From WTHC01 sp965218725 (GTDB lineage: Archaea; Thermoproteota; Nitrososphaeria; Nitrososphaerales; Nitrosopumilaceae): a stretch of DNA of 64,000 nt. The DNA is taken from positions 186,001 to 250,000 of the forward strand of contig CBDCLO010000002.1 of assembly GCA_965218725.1 (NCBI GenBank), written 5' to 3'. The notes beneath the pieces were generated by a model. That model had not been told where the DNA came from and searched no databases. It was given only the letters and a program-made list of their open reading frames with translations. How positions within the stretch are numbered: the first letter of the stretch is position 1; each line of letters starts with the position of its first letter. Of this stretch, positions 63,689 to 64,000 are shown piece by piece. The translations under genes and the position numbers were made by a program.

Positions 63689-64000
63689 ATGCATAATTTA
63701 AGAGAATTGTATAGTAAGAAGAGTATTGGGATAATAGGTGGTGGTCAATTGGGTATGATGCTTATAGAATCTACAAAAAAATTATCAAAATACATTTCTA
63801 AAATTACTGTTCTAGATCCGAATAAAAATTGCCCTGCTTTTAAAGTTGGTGCAAAACAGATCATTGCAGATTATAAAAATGAACAAGCTATACAAAAATT
63901 AGCTATGGAGTCAGACATTATTACATATGAAATAGAATCAGGAAATACTGTTGCATTAAATAAACTTAGAAATAAAATAAAAATAAATCCATCTCCAGAC
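63689..64000 (+). CDS. purK: N5-carboxyaminoimidazole ribonucleotide synthetase, partial
   Basis: ATP-grasp enzyme that makes N5-CAIR. The visible 104 residues start with ATG at 63689 and hold the N-terminal domain: KSIGIIGGGQLGMMLIEST near 11-29, then TVLDPNKNCPAFKVGAKQII and SDIITYEIE. The gene runs off the window edge. It is divergent from purE. Confidence 0.93.
   Translation, partial: MHNLRELYSKKSIGIIGGGQLGMMLIESTKKLSKYISKITVLDPNKNCPAFKVGAKQIIADYKNEQAIQKLAMESDIITYEIESGNTVALNKLRNKIKINPSPD

Noticed and set aside
1..64000. CRISPR array, insertion sequence, prophage or rRNA operon
   Set aside because: No regularly spaced repeats, transposase or integrase motifs, phage structural genes or rRNA-like sequence were seen on reading through the window.

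Overview
The window is a visibly AT-rich (roughly 70-75 % A+T by eye), gene-dense stretch of an archaeal chromosome. Gene content points to a Nitrososphaeria/Thaumarchaeota lineage, most like the marine Nitrosopumilaceae. It has transcription factor B, RNA polymerase subunit K, ribosomal proteins S25e and S26e (known from TACK archaea, not Euryarchaeota), archaeal release factor aRF1, PurP-type purine synthesis and an archaeal AspRS next to GatCAB. It also carries parts of the 3-hydroxypropionate/4-hydroxybutyrate carbon-fixation route: methylmalonyl-CoA mutase in two separate subunits, MeaB and biotin ligase, with a cobalamin adenosyltransferase. No amo genes lie in the window, so ammonia oxidation is inferred from lineage only. 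TTG and GTG starts are common, and many neighbouring genes overlap by 1-4 bases.

Layout. 1-3.2 kb: methylmalonyl-CoA mutase large subunit (cut by the window edge), MeaB and biotin ligase. 3.4-4.6 kb: a clearly decayed ychF pseudogene. 4.6-12.8 kb: nadE-cysS; ahcY-metG followed by a frameshifted alpha/beta hydrolase; ilvC; the B12-binding mutase subunit; an FMN split-barrel protein. 12.9-20.6 kb: tfb, two tiny YHS-type metal-binding proteins, a possible redox/signalling run (two small lineage-specific proteins, a stand-alone Lrp effector domain, a thioredoxin-reductase homologue), an SPFH protein, a stand-alone asparagine-synthase domain with a zinc ribbon, rpoK and rps25e. 20.7-25.1 kb: a bifunctional-nuclease family protein, a PurP paralogue, ubiX, tatA and tatC. 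25.2-30.2 kb: purine block purS / purQ-purL-purF, with a CBS protein inserted in the opposite orientation. 30.3-36.9 kb: agmatinase family, CDP-alcohol phosphotransferase, rps26e, PfkB-like kinase, DPM1-GtrA glycosyltransferase, NAD-kinase/wHTH fusion, pyrG. 37-44.5 kb: trpEGDCBA without trpF, then ilvD. 45-50.6 kb: HIT protein, aRF1, phnDCE transporter with an upstream palindrome, canonical purP. 50.7-55.2 kb: aspS-gatC-gatA-gatB. 55.2-64 kb: ornithine-cyclodeaminase family, small unknowns, an HD protein with a doubtful start, cobalamin adenosyltransferase, tRNA-Phe, a VOC protein, a class III nucleotide cyclase flanked by two orphans, ilvA, and divergent purE/purK (purK cut by the edge).

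How it works together. The window is mostly core biosynthesis: purines (purS, Q, L, F, E, K, P), tryptophan, branched-chain amino acids (ilvA, C, D), CTP, NAD(P), S-adenosylhomocysteine recycling and transamidation-based Asn/Gln-tRNA formation. The mutase subunits, MeaB, biotin ligase and adenosyltransferase form a scattered but coherent cofactor/carbon-fixation set. I see no mobile element, CRISPR array, rRNA or phage module. The most notable signals are gene decay (ychF; probably the hydrolase; possibly the HD protein start), the near-perfect palindrome before phnD, degenerate active-site motifs in several family members, and two small clusters of unrecognised genes that may be signalling systems. 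The decay may mean a streamlined or host-associated lifestyle, but this window alone cannot show that.
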